Positions 50,510 through 59,069 of a stretch of 64,000 bases of DNA are shown in pieces (the first letter of the stretch is position 1; every line of letters starts with the position of its first letter). The notes beneath the pieces are model-generated. The model was not told where the DNA came from, made no database searches, and worked only from the letters and a program-made list of their open reading frames with translations. The DNA is taken from NCBI RefSeq assembly GCF_018118585.1, contig NZ_CP069421.1, positions 62,001 to 126,000 of the forward strand, written 5' to 3'. The position numbers were made by a program, and so were the translations under genes. This DNA is from Aristaeella lactis. Lineage in GTDB: Bacteria > Bacillota > Clostridia > Christensenellales > Aristaeellaceae.

Positions 50510-50544
50510 CAATTCATAATTCACAATTCATAATTCATAATTAC
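50510..50544. repeat. AT-rich dispersed repeat (AATTCATAATT units)
   Basis: Four AATTCATAATT / AATTCACAATT units in the gap between the exonuclease start and the next upstream gene's stop. Confidence 0.7.
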
Positions 50545-51782
50545 AGAGTGTGATCACATGCGGACGCGCTTTGTCCGGCTAACGCCCCTGTGCTCCAGGA
50601 AATCTGAAGATTATACCCGCCGGTATGGGCGTCGACGTCGATCATTTCGCCGGCGAAATACAGGTTGGGGATCAGTTTGCTGCGCATGGTGCCGGGCTCA
50701 ATCTCTTTCACGCTGACACCGCCGCGGGTAACCACCGCCTCATCGATGGGGCGCGGCGCTTTGATGGTCAGGGGAAGGGCCTTGAGCGCCGCAAGCAGCT
50801 GCTCCCGCTGGGCGGCAGTGATCTGGTTGCAGGGCAGATCCGGGGAAATACCGCACAGCCCGGAAAAGATCGAGGCAAAGCTGGCGGGCAGCAGGCCGGG
50901 CAGGACGCTTTTCAGCTGCTTTTTTCCGGCTTCTGTGAAGTCCCGGCGAAGACGGGCGTCCAGCTGTTCCCGGGTAAGTCCGGGTTTCAGGTCAATGAAC
51001 AGCCGGCCTCCCTTGGCGGGCTGGGGCAGGTGACAGCTTGCCTCCAGGACCAGGGGACCGGAGATCCCGAAGTGGGTGAAGAGCATTTCGCCCAGTTCCG
51101 AATACAGTGTTTTTTTCCCGGAAACCAGGGACAGGGTCACATTCCTCAGGCTAAGCCCCTGCAGGGAACGAGGCCAGGTTTCCTCTGTTTCCAGTCCCAC
51201 AAGGACAGGAGAAGGAGGAGTGACGGTATGTCCGAGGGCTTCGGCAAAACGGAAACCGTCTCCGGTGGAACCGGTGGAGGGGTAGCTCAGTCCGCCGCAG
51301 GCCAGGATGACCGCGTCCGCGGAAAGAAAGGTTCCGTCTGTCAGCTCGGCGCCGGTGATCAGTCCGTTTTCGGTTTTCAGGCAGCGGACATCACAGTTCA
51401 GGCGGATTCGGACATTCCATTTCCGAAGGAGCCCTGTGAGGGCTTTGGTGACATCGCTTGCTTTTTCGGAGGAGGGGAAGACCCGACGGCCGCGCTGAAC
51501 GGTGACAGGACATCCGTTTTCCTCCATCAGGGCCATCATATCCCGGGACGAAAAAAAACTCAGCGCGCTGTACAGGAACCTCGGATTGCGGGGAACCTGG
51601 GCGAGGAATTCGTCCAGATCGCAGTCGTTGGTCAGGTTGCAGCGGCCTTTGCCTGTAATATAGACTTTCTTTCCGAGTTTTTCGTTCTTTTCCAGCAGGG
51701 TCACTTCTGCGCCTGCGCGGGCGGCAAAAACAGCAGCCATCATGCCGGCTGCGCCGCCACCGATGACCAGTATTTCAGCCAT
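50541..51782 (-). CDS. HI0933/YhiN-family flavoprotein
   Basis: A 413-residue FAD-dependent protein. N-terminal dinucleotide motif ILVIGGGAAGMMAAVFAARAG, then LLEKNEKLGKKVYITGKGRCN, ACGGLSYPSTGSTGDGF and the C-terminal GVSVKEI, FAGEMIDVDAHTGGYNLQ. The family includes BaiN and other flavin-dependent reductases of poorly known substrate. No signal peptide, so it is cytoplasmic. GGAGGCTG precedes the ATG. Confidence 0.9.
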   Translation of the reverse strand: MAEILVIGGGAAGMMAAVFAARAGAEVTLLEKNEKLGKKVYITGKGRCNLTNDCDLDEFLAQVPRNPRFLYSALSFFSSRDMMALMEENGCPVTVQRGRRVFPSSEKASDVTKALTGLLRKWNVRIRLNCDVRCLKTENGLITGAELTDGTFLSADAVILACGGLSYPSTGSTGDGFRFAEALGHTVTPPSPVLVGLETEETWPRSLQGLSLRNVTLSLVSGKKTLYSELGEMLFTHFGISGPLVLEASCHLPQPAKGGRLFIDLKPGLTREQLDARLRRDFTEAGKKQLKSVLPGLLPASFASIFSGLCGISPDLPCNQITAAQREQLLAALKALPLTIKAPRPIDEAVVTRGGVSVKEIEPGTMRSKLIPNLYFAGEMIDVDAHTGGYNLQISWSTGALAGQSASACDHTL

Positions 51783-51894
51783 GATTGATCAGCCTCCAAA
51801 TCGAAACGGCAGAAACGGCGGAAACGCTTTCCGTTGTTCCTGTGAAAGTATACGGGAAAAGGAGAAATTATGCAAGAAAACCGAAAAAAAGAGC

Positions 51895-51923
51895 TTGACT
51901 TTAGCTCGGTAAAGTGATAATGT
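51895..51923 (+). promoter_or_regulatory. Promoter of the amino-acid ABC operon
   Basis: TTGACT at 51895-51900, 17-base spacer, TAATGT at 51918-51923; start codon at 51980. Confidence 0.65.
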
Positions 51924-51979
51924 ACTGATGTGATCCGAAAAGCGGATCCGTATCTGATTATCTGAGGAGGATATCACTC

Positions 51980-52756
51980 ATGAAAAAACTGCTTGCTCTG
52001 GTGCTGACCCTGTGCCTGGCCCTCGGTGTTTCTCTGGCTTCCGCGGAAACGTTTAAAATGGGTATCGACCCTGAATATGATCCCTTCAGCTATATGGGAA
52101 ATGACGGTGATTACACCGGCTTTGATGTTGCTGTATGCAAGGCTGCCTGCGAACTGGCCGGTCTTGAATGGGAAGCCGTCCCGGTGGACTGGGACTTCAA
52201 ACTGCAGATGCTGGACGCGAAGGATGTTGACTGCGTATGGTCCGGTATGACTATTAAGCAGTCCATGATCGACGCCGGATACGTACTTTCCGCTCCCTAC
52301 TATGAGAGCTGGCAGGTTCTGGTGGTTCGCGCGGACAGCGGAATTGAAACTTCCGCGGATCTGGCGGGCAAGGTGGTTGCCGTTCAGCTGGGCACCTCCG
52401 GCCAGGATCTGCTGGAAGGAGACCTGACGGATCTGTCTTCCACCTTCAGCGCACTGACCACCCTGAGCAGCTTCAACCTGTGCTTCAAGGAACTGGAAGG
52501 CAATGCTGCGGACGCGGTGTTCGTGGACTTCCCCGTGGCAGAGAAGTACGTGGCGGAGCATCCTGAACTGAAGATTCTTGATGAGAAACTGGGCTTCGAA
52601 GAATACGGCATATGCTTCCGCAAGGACGACACGGAACTGTGCAAGAAGATCGAAGACGCCGTGGCTGAACTGGTCGCCAGCGGAAAATACGCGGAGATCG
52701 CCGCGGAGTATCCCAACATTGTGGATAACCTGATTTTCCTCAAGAACGCTGAATAA
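51980..52756 (+). CDS. Amino-acid ABC transporter substrate-binding protein
   Basis: A 258-residue family 3 binding protein with a signal peptide (about 1-22). KMGIDPEYDPFSYMGNDGDYTG, then FDVAVCKAACELAG and DCVWSGMTI are the conserved ligand-pocket blocks. The family takes polar or charged amino acids or cystine. No lipobox: it has no Cys at the cleavage site, unusual in a monoderm, so it may be held by the permease or secreted. A hairpin after the gene probably lowers permease expression relative to it. Confidence 0.9.
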   Translation: MKKLLALVLTLCLALGVSLASAETFKMGIDPEYDPFSYMGNDGDYTGFDVAVCKAACELAGLEWEAVPVDWDFKLQMLDAKDVDCVWSGMTIKQSMIDAGYVLSAPYYESWQVLVVRADSGIETSADLAGKVVAVQLGTSGQDLLEGDLTDLSSTFSALTTLSSFNLCFKELEGNAADAVFVDFPVAEKYVAEHPELKILDEKLGFEEYGICFRKDDTELCKKIEDAVAELVASGKYAEIAAEYPNIVDNLIFLKNAE

Positions 52757-52774
52757 GCAAATCAGGCATTTATT

Positions 52775-52813
52775 CCCCGGAAGTGTTCAGCGCTCCCGGG
52801 GACTTTCATTTTC
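52775..52813 (+). terminator. Attenuator hairpin between binding protein and permease
   Basis: CCCCGGAAGTG / CGCTCCCGGGG hairpin followed by a weak, mixed T-run (ACTTTCATTTT). Likely partial termination, so more binding protein is made than permease. Confidence 0.55.
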
Positions 52814-52834
52814 TGACAGAGAAGGGGATCAACC

Positions 52835-53482
52835 ATGCCGCTGATAACCATGATCACCAAGATGGGAGAAGGCCTGGAAAAAACCTGTTACATTTTTTTC
52901 CTGACTCTCCTGTTCAGTCTTCCGCTGGGACTGATTGTGTCGCTGCTGCGGATAAGCAAGAACAAAATCATATCCTCTATTGCAAAAGTATATATATCCA
53001 TCCTGCGGGGTACTCCGCTGATGCTGCAGCTGCTGGCTGTAACCTACGGACCCTACTACCTGTTCGGACTTAGCGTTTCCCGGAATAAACTGATTCCGGT
53101 GGTGATTGCCTTTTCCCTGAACTACGCGGCCTATTTTGCCGAGATCTACCGCGGCGGCATTGAGTCCATGAGCCAGGGACAGTATGAGGCGGCGGAGGTG
53201 CTGGGCTATACAAAGTTCCAGTGTTTCATGCGGATCATCCTGCCCCAGGTGATCAAACGGATCCTGCCCTCGGTGACCAACGAGATCGTGACCCTGGTGA
53301 AAGATACATCCATGGCTTTTACCGTGGCCTATCAGGAGATGTTCACCATCGGCAAGCAGATCGCGAATTCCCAGACCAGCTTTATGCCCTTTGTGATCGC
53401 GGGTGTGTTCTATTTCCTGTTTAACGCGATTGTGGGCTGGGTTATGGGACGGTTTGAAAAGAGACTGAGCTATTATAAGTAA
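52835..53482 (+). CDS. Amino-acid ABC transporter permease
   Basis: A 215-residue His/Glu/Gln/Arg-type permease with five TM helices. The ATPase-docking EAA loop reads EAAEVLGYTKFQCFMRIILPQ (read in two parts: EAAEVLGYT, then FMRIILPQ). RGTPLMLQLL near residue 60 is another hallmark. ATG 52835 follows GAAGGGG. It functions with the binding protein upstream and the ATPase downstream. Confidence 0.94.
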   Translation: MPLITMITKMGEGLEKTCYIFFLTLLFSLPLGLIVSLLRISKNKIISSIAKVYISILRGTPLMLQLLAVTYGPYYLFGLSVSRNKLIPVVIAFSLNYAAYFAEIYRGGIESMSQGQYEAAEVLGYTKFQCFMRIILPQVIKRILPSVTNEIVTLVKDTSMAFTVAYQEMFTIGKQIANSQTSFMPFVIAGVFYFLFNAIVGWVMGRFEKRLSYYK

Positions 53483-53512
53483 TTCATAATTCAGAATTCA
53501 TAATTCAGAATG
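53480..53512. repeat. AT-rich dispersed repeat
   Basis: AATTCATAATTCAGAATTCA units immediately after the permease stop and inside the operon. Confidence 0.65.
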
Positions 53513-53526
53513 GATCGGGAGAGTAT

Positions 53527-54291
53527 ATGAGCAAGCTTCTTGAGATTAATCACTGCCGGAAGCAGTTTGGTGCAACAGAGGTGCTGACGGATCTGAACGT
53601 TTCGGTGGAGGAAGGCCAGGTGCTGTCTGTTATCGGCCCCAGCGGCAGCGGTAAATCCACGCTGCTGCGCTGTGCCACGCTTCTGGAAACCATGGACGGC
53701 GGAGACCTGATCTATCTGGGCAACTATGCCGCAAAGGACGTGAATGGTAAAGCCGTTTACGCTCCGCAGCCGGAGCTGCAGAAGATCCGGGGCATGTTTG
53801 GCCTTGTGTTCCAGAACTTCAATCTTTTTCCGCATTATTCTGTGTTGAAAAACGTCATGGAAGCACCTATGCTGGTACAGAAACGACAGGAGAAGGAAGT
53901 CCGGGAGGAAGCAATGTCCCTGTTGGAGCAGATGGGGCTTTCAGACAAGGCGGATGCCTATCCCTACCAGCTGTCCGGCGGCCAGCAGCAACGGGTATCC
54001 ATTGCCCGGGCGCTGGCGATGAATCCGAAAATCCTGTTCTTTGACGAGCCAACCTCGGCGCTGGATCCGGAACTGACGGGAGAAATTCTGAAGGTTATTC
54101 GGAAACTGGCAGAGAAGAAAATGACCATGGTCATCGTAACCCATGAGATGAGCTTTGCCCGGGATGTGTCGGACTGGGTGGTGTTCATGAACGGCGGTGT
54201 GATCGTGGAACAGGGAGATCCGCGGGATGTGATCGACAATCCGACCCAGGAGCGGACGATCCAGTTCCTGAGGAGACTGCAGGAAAAATGA
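53527..54291 (+). CDS. Amino-acid ABC transporter ATP-binding protein
   Basis: A 254-residue ABC ATPase of the GlnQ/HisP group. Walker A GPSGSGKSTLLR (about 38-49), Q-loop VFQNFNLFPH, signature LSGGQQQRVSIARAL, Walker B ILFFDEPTSALDP, and H-loop VTHEM. Hydrolyses ATP to drive import. GGGAG precedes the ATG. The stop overlaps the start of the racemase-like gene by four bases (ATGA). Confidence 0.96.
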   Translation: MSKLLEINHCRKQFGATEVLTDLNVSVEEGQVLSVIGPSGSGKSTLLRCATLLETMDGGDLIYLGNYAAKDVNGKAVYAPQPELQKIRGMFGLVFQNFNLFPHYSVLKNVMEAPMLVQKRQEKEVREEAMSLLEQMGLSDKADAYPYQLSGGQQQRVSIARALAMNPKILFFDEPTSALDPELTGEILKVIRKLAEKKMTMVIVTHEMSFARDVSDWVVFMNGGVIVEQGDPRDVIDNPTQERTIQFLRRLQEK

Positions 54292-55082
54292 GAAGCTATC
54301 GGTATGTGAAACTGAATCCCACAGGAAATCTTACCTGCCTTGTACTGGACAGGACCAGCCCGGAGGATGAAAAGATCCTTACCAGGGAACTGCTGAAGGA
54401 ATGCGAGCAGGTGGCTTATCTGGAAGAACCGGAGAACCACGGCGCTGTCGCGGCTGTCCGCCTGATGGGCGGGGAGTTCTGCGGCAACGCGGCTATGGCA
54501 GCGGCCGCCTGGCTGGTTCGGGATGAACTGGCGGAAGGGGAGGAAAAATCCCTGCTGCTGGAGATGTCCGGCACTGAGGAACCGGTTTTCTGTACCATCC
54601 GGAAAACTGCGGACGGTTACGAAGGTATGGTGGCCATGCCGCCAATCCGGGAGATCCGGGAGGAGAGTTTCTCCGGGAGGAGTTTCACGCTGGTGCGGAT
54701 GGACGGTATTGCGCACCTGATCTGTACCGGCCCTGAAATGGGCAGACAGGAAGCGGAAGAACTGCTGAAGAAAGCAGCTGCCAGCCTGCCGGATGAGGCG
54801 GCGGGCCTGCTGCAGTGGAACCGGGAAACCGGATTCCTCCGGCCTTTGGTATGGGTGCGGGGAAGCGGAAGCCTGGTCTGGGAAAACGGCTGCGGCAGCG
54901 GCAGTGCAGCCGTCGGTGCGGCGGAAGCTCTTGCTGCCGGGGACGGGACGCTGACCACGGCGGTGAAGCAGCCCGGCGGCGTGATCAGCGTTACGGCGGA
55001 CGCGCAGGAGGGAAGTCTCCTGTCGGTCAGGATCACCGGAAAGGTTAAACTGGATACAGAAACAGTCATTGAGCTCCCGTAA
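54288..55082 (+). CDS. DapF-fold amino-acid epimerase/racemase
   Basis: A 264-residue protein of the diaminopimelate epimerase fold. Two catalytic cysteines are present: Cys65 in GGEFCGNAAMAA and Cys202 in ENGCGSGSAAVG, in the two symmetry-related halves. The flanking residues differ from true DapF (which has GNGxR and ECGTG). CntK-type histidine racemase is a close alternative. Translational overlap with the ABC ATPase suggests that the transported amino acid is racemised after uptake, or that a D-amino acid is made from it. Substrate unknown. Confidence 0.78.
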   Translation: MRSYRYVKLNPTGNLTCLVLDRTSPEDEKILTRELLKECEQVAYLEEPENHGAVAAVRLMGGEFCGNAAMAAAAWLVRDELAEGEEKSLLLEMSGTEEPVFCTIRKTADGYEGMVAMPPIREIREESFSGRSFTLVRMDGIAHLICTGPEMGRQEAEELLKKAAASLPDEAAGLLQWNRETGFLRPLVWVRGSGSLVWENGCGSGSAAVGAAEALAAGDGTLTTAVKQPGGVISVTADAQEGSLLSVRITGKVKLDTETVIELP

Positions 55083-55098
55083 GGGGTTGTGCTATACT
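55069..55098 (+). promoter_or_regulatory. Promoter of the AraC sensor gene
   Basis: TTGAGC at 55069-55074, 18-base spacer, TATACT at 55093-55098. It overlaps the end of the racemase-like gene. Confidence 0.55.
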
Positions 55099-55134
55099 CT
55101 TCTCAGCAAAAAAGAAGACAGAAGGTTCAGGACC

Positions 55135-57045
55135 ATGATACGAAGAGCGGGAAACAAAACACGCCATCGCAGGGTTCAGCTGCAGATGGTTGTTTTGCTT
55201 TTGCTCTTTACTATTCTGACTACTTCGCTGACGGGTTGGATTATCTATGACCGGATGTCAGACCAGGTGATCCGGGATACCTGGCAGCAGCAGGAGGCCC
55301 TGCTGCGCAGTGCCTGCGCCTCGGTAAACAGGGAAATTGATCAGATCAGGTCTTTTTCCTGGCAGATCAGCAATGACAACGGCGTGCAGAAATACCTGCA
55401 TCTGACGGAACAGACACCGAAGGATATCCTGACCAAACGAGGAATCATTGAAAAGCTGCAGCAGATGAAGGCCTTCAGCAACACAATGGCTGATATCGGA
55501 ATCTATGCGGAAGGCATGGATATTATCATTACGGGAGAAAGCAGCTATCAGGCGGAGGACTATTACAGCCGTACGGAAGGCATTACAAAGCAGGGGATGA
55601 TTGCAAAACGTTCCGAACCGGGAAAAGTTGCACTGAGCCGCTTTGCCGGCAGCGGAACAATTCACAGGATCCTGAGCGCAGAACCGGTGCTGGCGTTTGT
55701 CAGCAGCCTGCCGCTGAACGCACAGGCGGGAGAAAGCTATGCCTTTTTTCACCTGAATGCGGAACGGCTGTACGCGTGCCTGCCGGAAAGCGACTCCGGT
55801 ACGTTGCTGCTGACAGATCGGGAAGGGAATCCTGTAATACCGGAGGATGCAGGGGAAGAGGGAGAAATCAGCCGTCTCTACATGCAGGAACCGAAAAACA
55901 GAATACGGAACAACGGCAGTGAATACGGTGTGGTGAGTATGGAGACCGCTGCGGAAGGACTGTACTGCATGGCGGTGATTCCATACGGTGAACTGCTGAA
56001 ACCCAGTCTGCAGCTGCGGGACGTGGTGATGGCGGTTATGGGCTCCTGCATGGTAATCGGCCTGCTGGCAGCTGTGCTGGCTTCCAGACGCCTGTACGCA
56101 CCGCTGGAACGGCTGCTGGGCAATGTGCGTCAGCTGTGCCGGGAACTTCCGGATGACAGCCGGGGCAACGAGTACAAGATGCTGGATGACGCCATTCACC
56201 TGATATCGGCGGAAAACCATGAGCTGACGCTTTCCAATCGGGAAGTAAACCGGCTGCTGAAGAACCGCCTGCTGAATGACTGGATGGAGGGACGCCTCAA
56301 GGGCGACGCAGACGAGACACTGGCCAAAGCCGGGGTGGAACTGCCCTATCAGATGATCCGGATTGCGGTGGTTGAAACGGCCCTGCGGGACCTGGAACGC
56401 CTGGAAGCACGGAATGGCGAAAACACAGCGGACCGGATCGAAACCCTGGCAGCGGAATCTGACCTGGGACTGATGCGAGTCTGGTGCGCCCGGCGGACGG
56501 ACGGCATGATCCTGATCCTGTTCAACCTGGACGGGCTGCCGGCAGCTACCGTTCCTGCGGAAAAATGGCTGCTGACCTGCAGGGAACAGGTGTTCGGAGA
56601 CTGTCCCTGCGCCATCGGCCTGGGCGGCGCCCGGGAGAAGGAACGGGCGGCGGAGGCGCTGGTGGATGCGATGATCGATCTGCGCAGCGGAGAGGAAAGC
56701 CGGGAGGAAAAACATTACGCACGACTGACGGAATACATCCGGAAGGAATATATGCATGAAATCTCCCTGGACAGCGCCGGGGAGACGCTGGGCATGTCGC
56801 CCAGCTACATCGGCCTGGTGTTCCGGAAGGTGGGGGAGACCAGTTTCCTGAAATACCTGACGGACATCCGGATGGAAGAAACGAAACGGCTGCTGACCAC
56901 GACGGACCTGACACTGCGGGAAATCGGGGAAGAAGTAGGCATCACAAACCAGAACACACTGATTCGCACGTTCAAAAAGGCAACGGGGGTTACGCCCGGA
57001 CAATACCGGGTGGCGAATCAGGCGATGAATTCGCAGAATGGATGA
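55135..57045 (+). CDS. Membrane AraC-family sensor-regulator
   Basis: A 636-residue regulator. TM1 (about 17-38), an extracytoplasmic dCache-like sensor (about 40-290), TM2 (about 295-318), a cytoplasmic linker with helical region, and a C-terminal AraC DNA-binding domain (about 535-630): ISLDSAGETLGMSPSYIGLV, FLKYLTDIRMEETKRLL and IGITNQ-like VGITNQNTLIRTFKKATG. This build is typical of regulators beside LplB/LplC sugar ABC systems, as here. ATG 55135 was chosen by its GAAGG site and the basic N-terminus before TM1. A terminator at 57087-57120 separates it from the transporter genes. Confidence 0.9.
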   Translation: MIRRAGNKTRHRRVQLQMVVLLLLFTILTTSLTGWIIYDRMSDQVIRDTWQQQEALLRSACASVNREIDQIRSFSWQISNDNGVQKYLHLTEQTPKDILTKRGIIEKLQQMKAFSNTMADIGIYAEGMDIIITGESSYQAEDYYSRTEGITKQGMIAKRSEPGKVALSRFAGSGTIHRILSAEPVLAFVSSLPLNAQAGESYAFFHLNAERLYACLPESDSGTLLLTDREGNPVIPEDAGEEGEISRLYMQEPKNRIRNNGSEYGVVSMETAAEGLYCMAVIPYGELLKPSLQLRDVVMAVMGSCMVIGLLAAVLASRRLYAPLERLLGNVRQLCRELPDDSRGNEYKMLDDAIHLISAENHELTLSNREVNRLLKNRLLNDWMEGRLKGDADETLAKAGVELPYQMIRIAVVETALRDLERLEARNGENTADRIETLAAESDLGLMRVWCARRTDGMILILFNLDGLPAATVPAEKWLLTCREQVFGDCPCAIGLGGAREKERAAEALVDAMIDLRSGEESREEKHYARLTEYIRKEYMHEISLDSAGETLGMSPSYIGLVFRKVGETSFLKYLTDIRMEETKRLLTTTDLTLREIGEEVGITNQNTLIRTFKKATGVTPGQYRVANQAMNSQNG

Positions 57046-57086
57046 TTCCTGTTCGGCAAATCTGAAACCGGTTTCACAGAATCGCG

Positions 57087-57120
57087 GATAGCACGGAAAC
57101 TTTTTTCTGTGCTATCTTTT
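57087..57120 (+). terminator. Terminator after the AraC sensor gene
   Basis: GATAGCACGGAAA / TTTCTGTGCTATC hairpin followed by TTTT. It ends 24 bases before the first permease start. Confidence 0.75.
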
Positions 57121-57143
57121 GTTTGCGTGGAGGTGAACTACAT

Positions 57144-58085
57144 ATGAACAAATCCCGCGGAGCACGGCTGCGGCGGAGATTGTGGGCAGGAAGGTACCTG
57201 TACCTGATGTTTCTGCCTGTGCTTCTTTATTATATCATTTTCCGTTACGGTCCTATGCTGGGCCTGGTTATTTCCTTTGAGAAATACAATTTGCTGAAGG
57301 GAAACAAAAACCTGATTACCGGGATCCTGGAAAGTCCATGGGTTGGGTTCAAACACTTTGAAAGCTTTTTCAATTCTATCTTTATATGGAGACTGCTCCG
57401 GAATACACTGCTGATCAATCTGTATGACCTGCTGTTCAATTTCCCGGCAGCCATTATGCTGGCACTGCTGATTAATGAAATACAGAACCGCCGCTTCAAA
57501 AAAGCGGTGCAGACGATTACCTATATGCCCTACTTTATCTCCAGTGTGGTCATAGCCAGTATGGTGGTTCAGTTTCTGTCGCCCTCAAGCGGCATTGTCA
57601 ACAACGTTATAGCAGCCTTTGGCGGTGAACGGCAGTATTTCATGGTTCAGCCGGAATCCTTCAGGACGATCTATACGATGATGAACATGTGGAAGAATGT
57701 GGGCTATAACTCCATTATCTTTCTGGCGGCCATCAGCGGGATTAACGGGGAACTGTATGAGGCCTGCCGGGTGGACGGCGGCGGTTATCTCCGGCAGATG
57801 TGGCACATTACGCTGCCCGGGATTGCCAGCACAATCGTAGTGCTGATGATTATGCGGCTGGGACATGTGCTGGATGCGGGTTATGAAACCATCCTGCTGC
57901 TGAAAAATAACACGAACCAGGAAACCAGTGAAGTAATCGGTACGTTTGTTTACCGGCGCGGTATCGAAAAGGGCGAATACAGCTATGCTACCGCTGTAGG
58001 CATGTTCCAGAGCGTGATCGGGTTCGGACTGGTCATTTTCGCGAACTGGCTCAGCCGGCGCTACAGCGACACAAGCCTGTGGTAA
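57144..58085 (+). CDS. Sugar ABC permease, LplB type
   Basis: A 313-residue CUT1 permease with six TM helices. LFLPVLLYYIIFRYGPMLGL-like N-terminus and the EAA loop ELYEACRVDGGGYLRQMWHI are recognisable. ATG 57144 follows GGAGGTGA; the frame extends to 57123 without a ribosome site. Partner of the next gene. It probably imports a plant oligosaccharide, such as a xylan fragment, but the sequence does not give the substrate. Confidence 0.92.
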   Translation: MNKSRGARLRRRLWAGRYLYLMFLPVLLYYIIFRYGPMLGLVISFEKYNLLKGNKNLITGILESPWVGFKHFESFFNSIFIWRLLRNTLLINLYDLLFNFPAAIMLALLINEIQNRRFKKAVQTITYMPYFISSVVIASMVVQFLSPSSGIVNNVIAAFGGERQYFMVQPESFRTIYTMMNMWKNVGYNSIIFLAAISGINGELYEACRVDGGGYLRQMWHITLPGIASTIVVLMIMRLGHVLDAGYETILLLKNNTNQETSEVIGTFVYRRGIEKGEYSYATAVGMFQSVIGFGLVIFANWLSRRYSDTSLW

Positions 58086-58102
58086 AGGAGGCGGAAGAAG
58101 AA

Positions 58103-58993
58103 ATGGAATTGACACGCAAACACACCGGAACCATCCGGGTTTCCGCCAGCCGCAGGGCATTCCTGATCTTCAACACTCTGTTTATGCTGCTGATCAGCTT
58201 TGCCATGCTGTATCCGGTCATTTATGTAACAGCGGCTTCCTTTTCAGATGAACTGGCAATCCTGAAAGGGGAAGTGTTCATGCTGCCGGTGCGGCCTTAT
58301 GTGAAAGCCTATGAGAAGGTTTTCAGATATCCGCTGCTGTGGCAGAGCTACGGCAATACCCTTCTGTATACTGTCCTGGGGACAGCCATCAACCTGATCC
58401 TGACAGTGTTCGGCGCATGGTCCCTGAGCCAGAAGAAGATGGCCGGTCGCCGCTTTTTCACCCTGATGTGTACTTTTACCATGTTCTTCAGCGGCGGAAT
58501 GATTCCGACCTTCCTTGTGGTGAAAGGGCTTGGACTTCGGGATACGATCTGGGCCATGGTGCTGCCCGGAGCGGTCAGTACCTATAATATGATCCTGATG
58601 CGAACCTTCTTCCGCCAGATTCCGGAAAGTCTGGTGGAAGCAGCGGAACTGGACGGATGCAGGGATTTCGGAATCCTTTTCCGGATTGTGCTTCCCCTGA
58701 GCCTGGCCAGCCTGATGACCATCGGAATGTTCTATGCTGTGGGACACTGGAACAGTTATTTCCCGGCGGTCCTTTACCTGGATAAACGGGAATTATTCCC
58801 CCTGCAGATCATCCTGCGCCAGGTGGTGCTGCTGAATGAAATTGTGGAGAACTCCAGCAGTACGGAAAATGTGATGGCGGAAGGAATCAAATATGCCACC
58901 ATCGTGGTGGCCATGCTGCCGATCCTGTGCATCTATCCCTTTGTACAGCGCTATTTTGTGAAGGGCGTCATGATCGGCTCCGTGAAGGAGTGA
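58103..58993 (+). CDS. Sugar ABC permease, LplC/YtcP type
   Basis: A 296-residue CUT1 permease with six TM helices and an EAA loop LVEAAELDGCRDFGILFRI. N-terminal FNTLFMLLISFAMLYPVIYV and the late IVVAMLPILCIYPFVQRYF with the final GVMIGSVKE are typical of the LplC branch. ATG 58103 follows AAAGGAGG; an in-frame GTG at 58079 overlaps the previous gene and lacks a site. No ATPase gene is near; such systems commonly share one MsmK-type ATPase. Confidence 0.92.
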   Translation: MELTRKHTGTIRVSASRRAFLIFNTLFMLLISFAMLYPVIYVTAASFSDELAILKGEVFMLPVRPYVKAYEKVFRYPLLWQSYGNTLLYTVLGTAINLILTVFGAWSLSQKKMAGRRFFTLMCTFTMFFSGGMIPTFLVVKGLGLRDTIWAMVLPGAVSTYNMILMRTFFRQIPESLVEAAELDGCRDFGILFRIVLPLSLASLMTIGMFYAVGHWNSYFPAVLYLDKRELFPLQIILRQVVLLNEIVENSSSTENVMAEGIKYATIVVAMLPILCIYPFVQRYFVKGVMIGSVKE

Positions 58994-59011
58994 TCCCCCT
59001 TTATCGGTCCG

Positions 59012-59034
59012 GACCCCGGGAACGGGGTTAAGAT
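59012..59034 (+). other. Small hairpin before the sugar-binding protein gene
   Basis: A GC-rich CCCCG / CGGGG stem-loop (about 59015-59028) with no T-run lies in the 76-base gap. It may stabilise the downstream part of the transcript so that more binding protein is made. Confidence 0.35.
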
Positions 59035-59069
59035 AGACAGTTTATCAAAGAACAGAAGGAGGAAAAACC

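Noticed and set aside
54288-55082. Annotation as true dapF
   Set aside because: Both cysteines are present but flanking motifs differ and the gene is coupled to an amino-acid transporter, so the substrate is left open.
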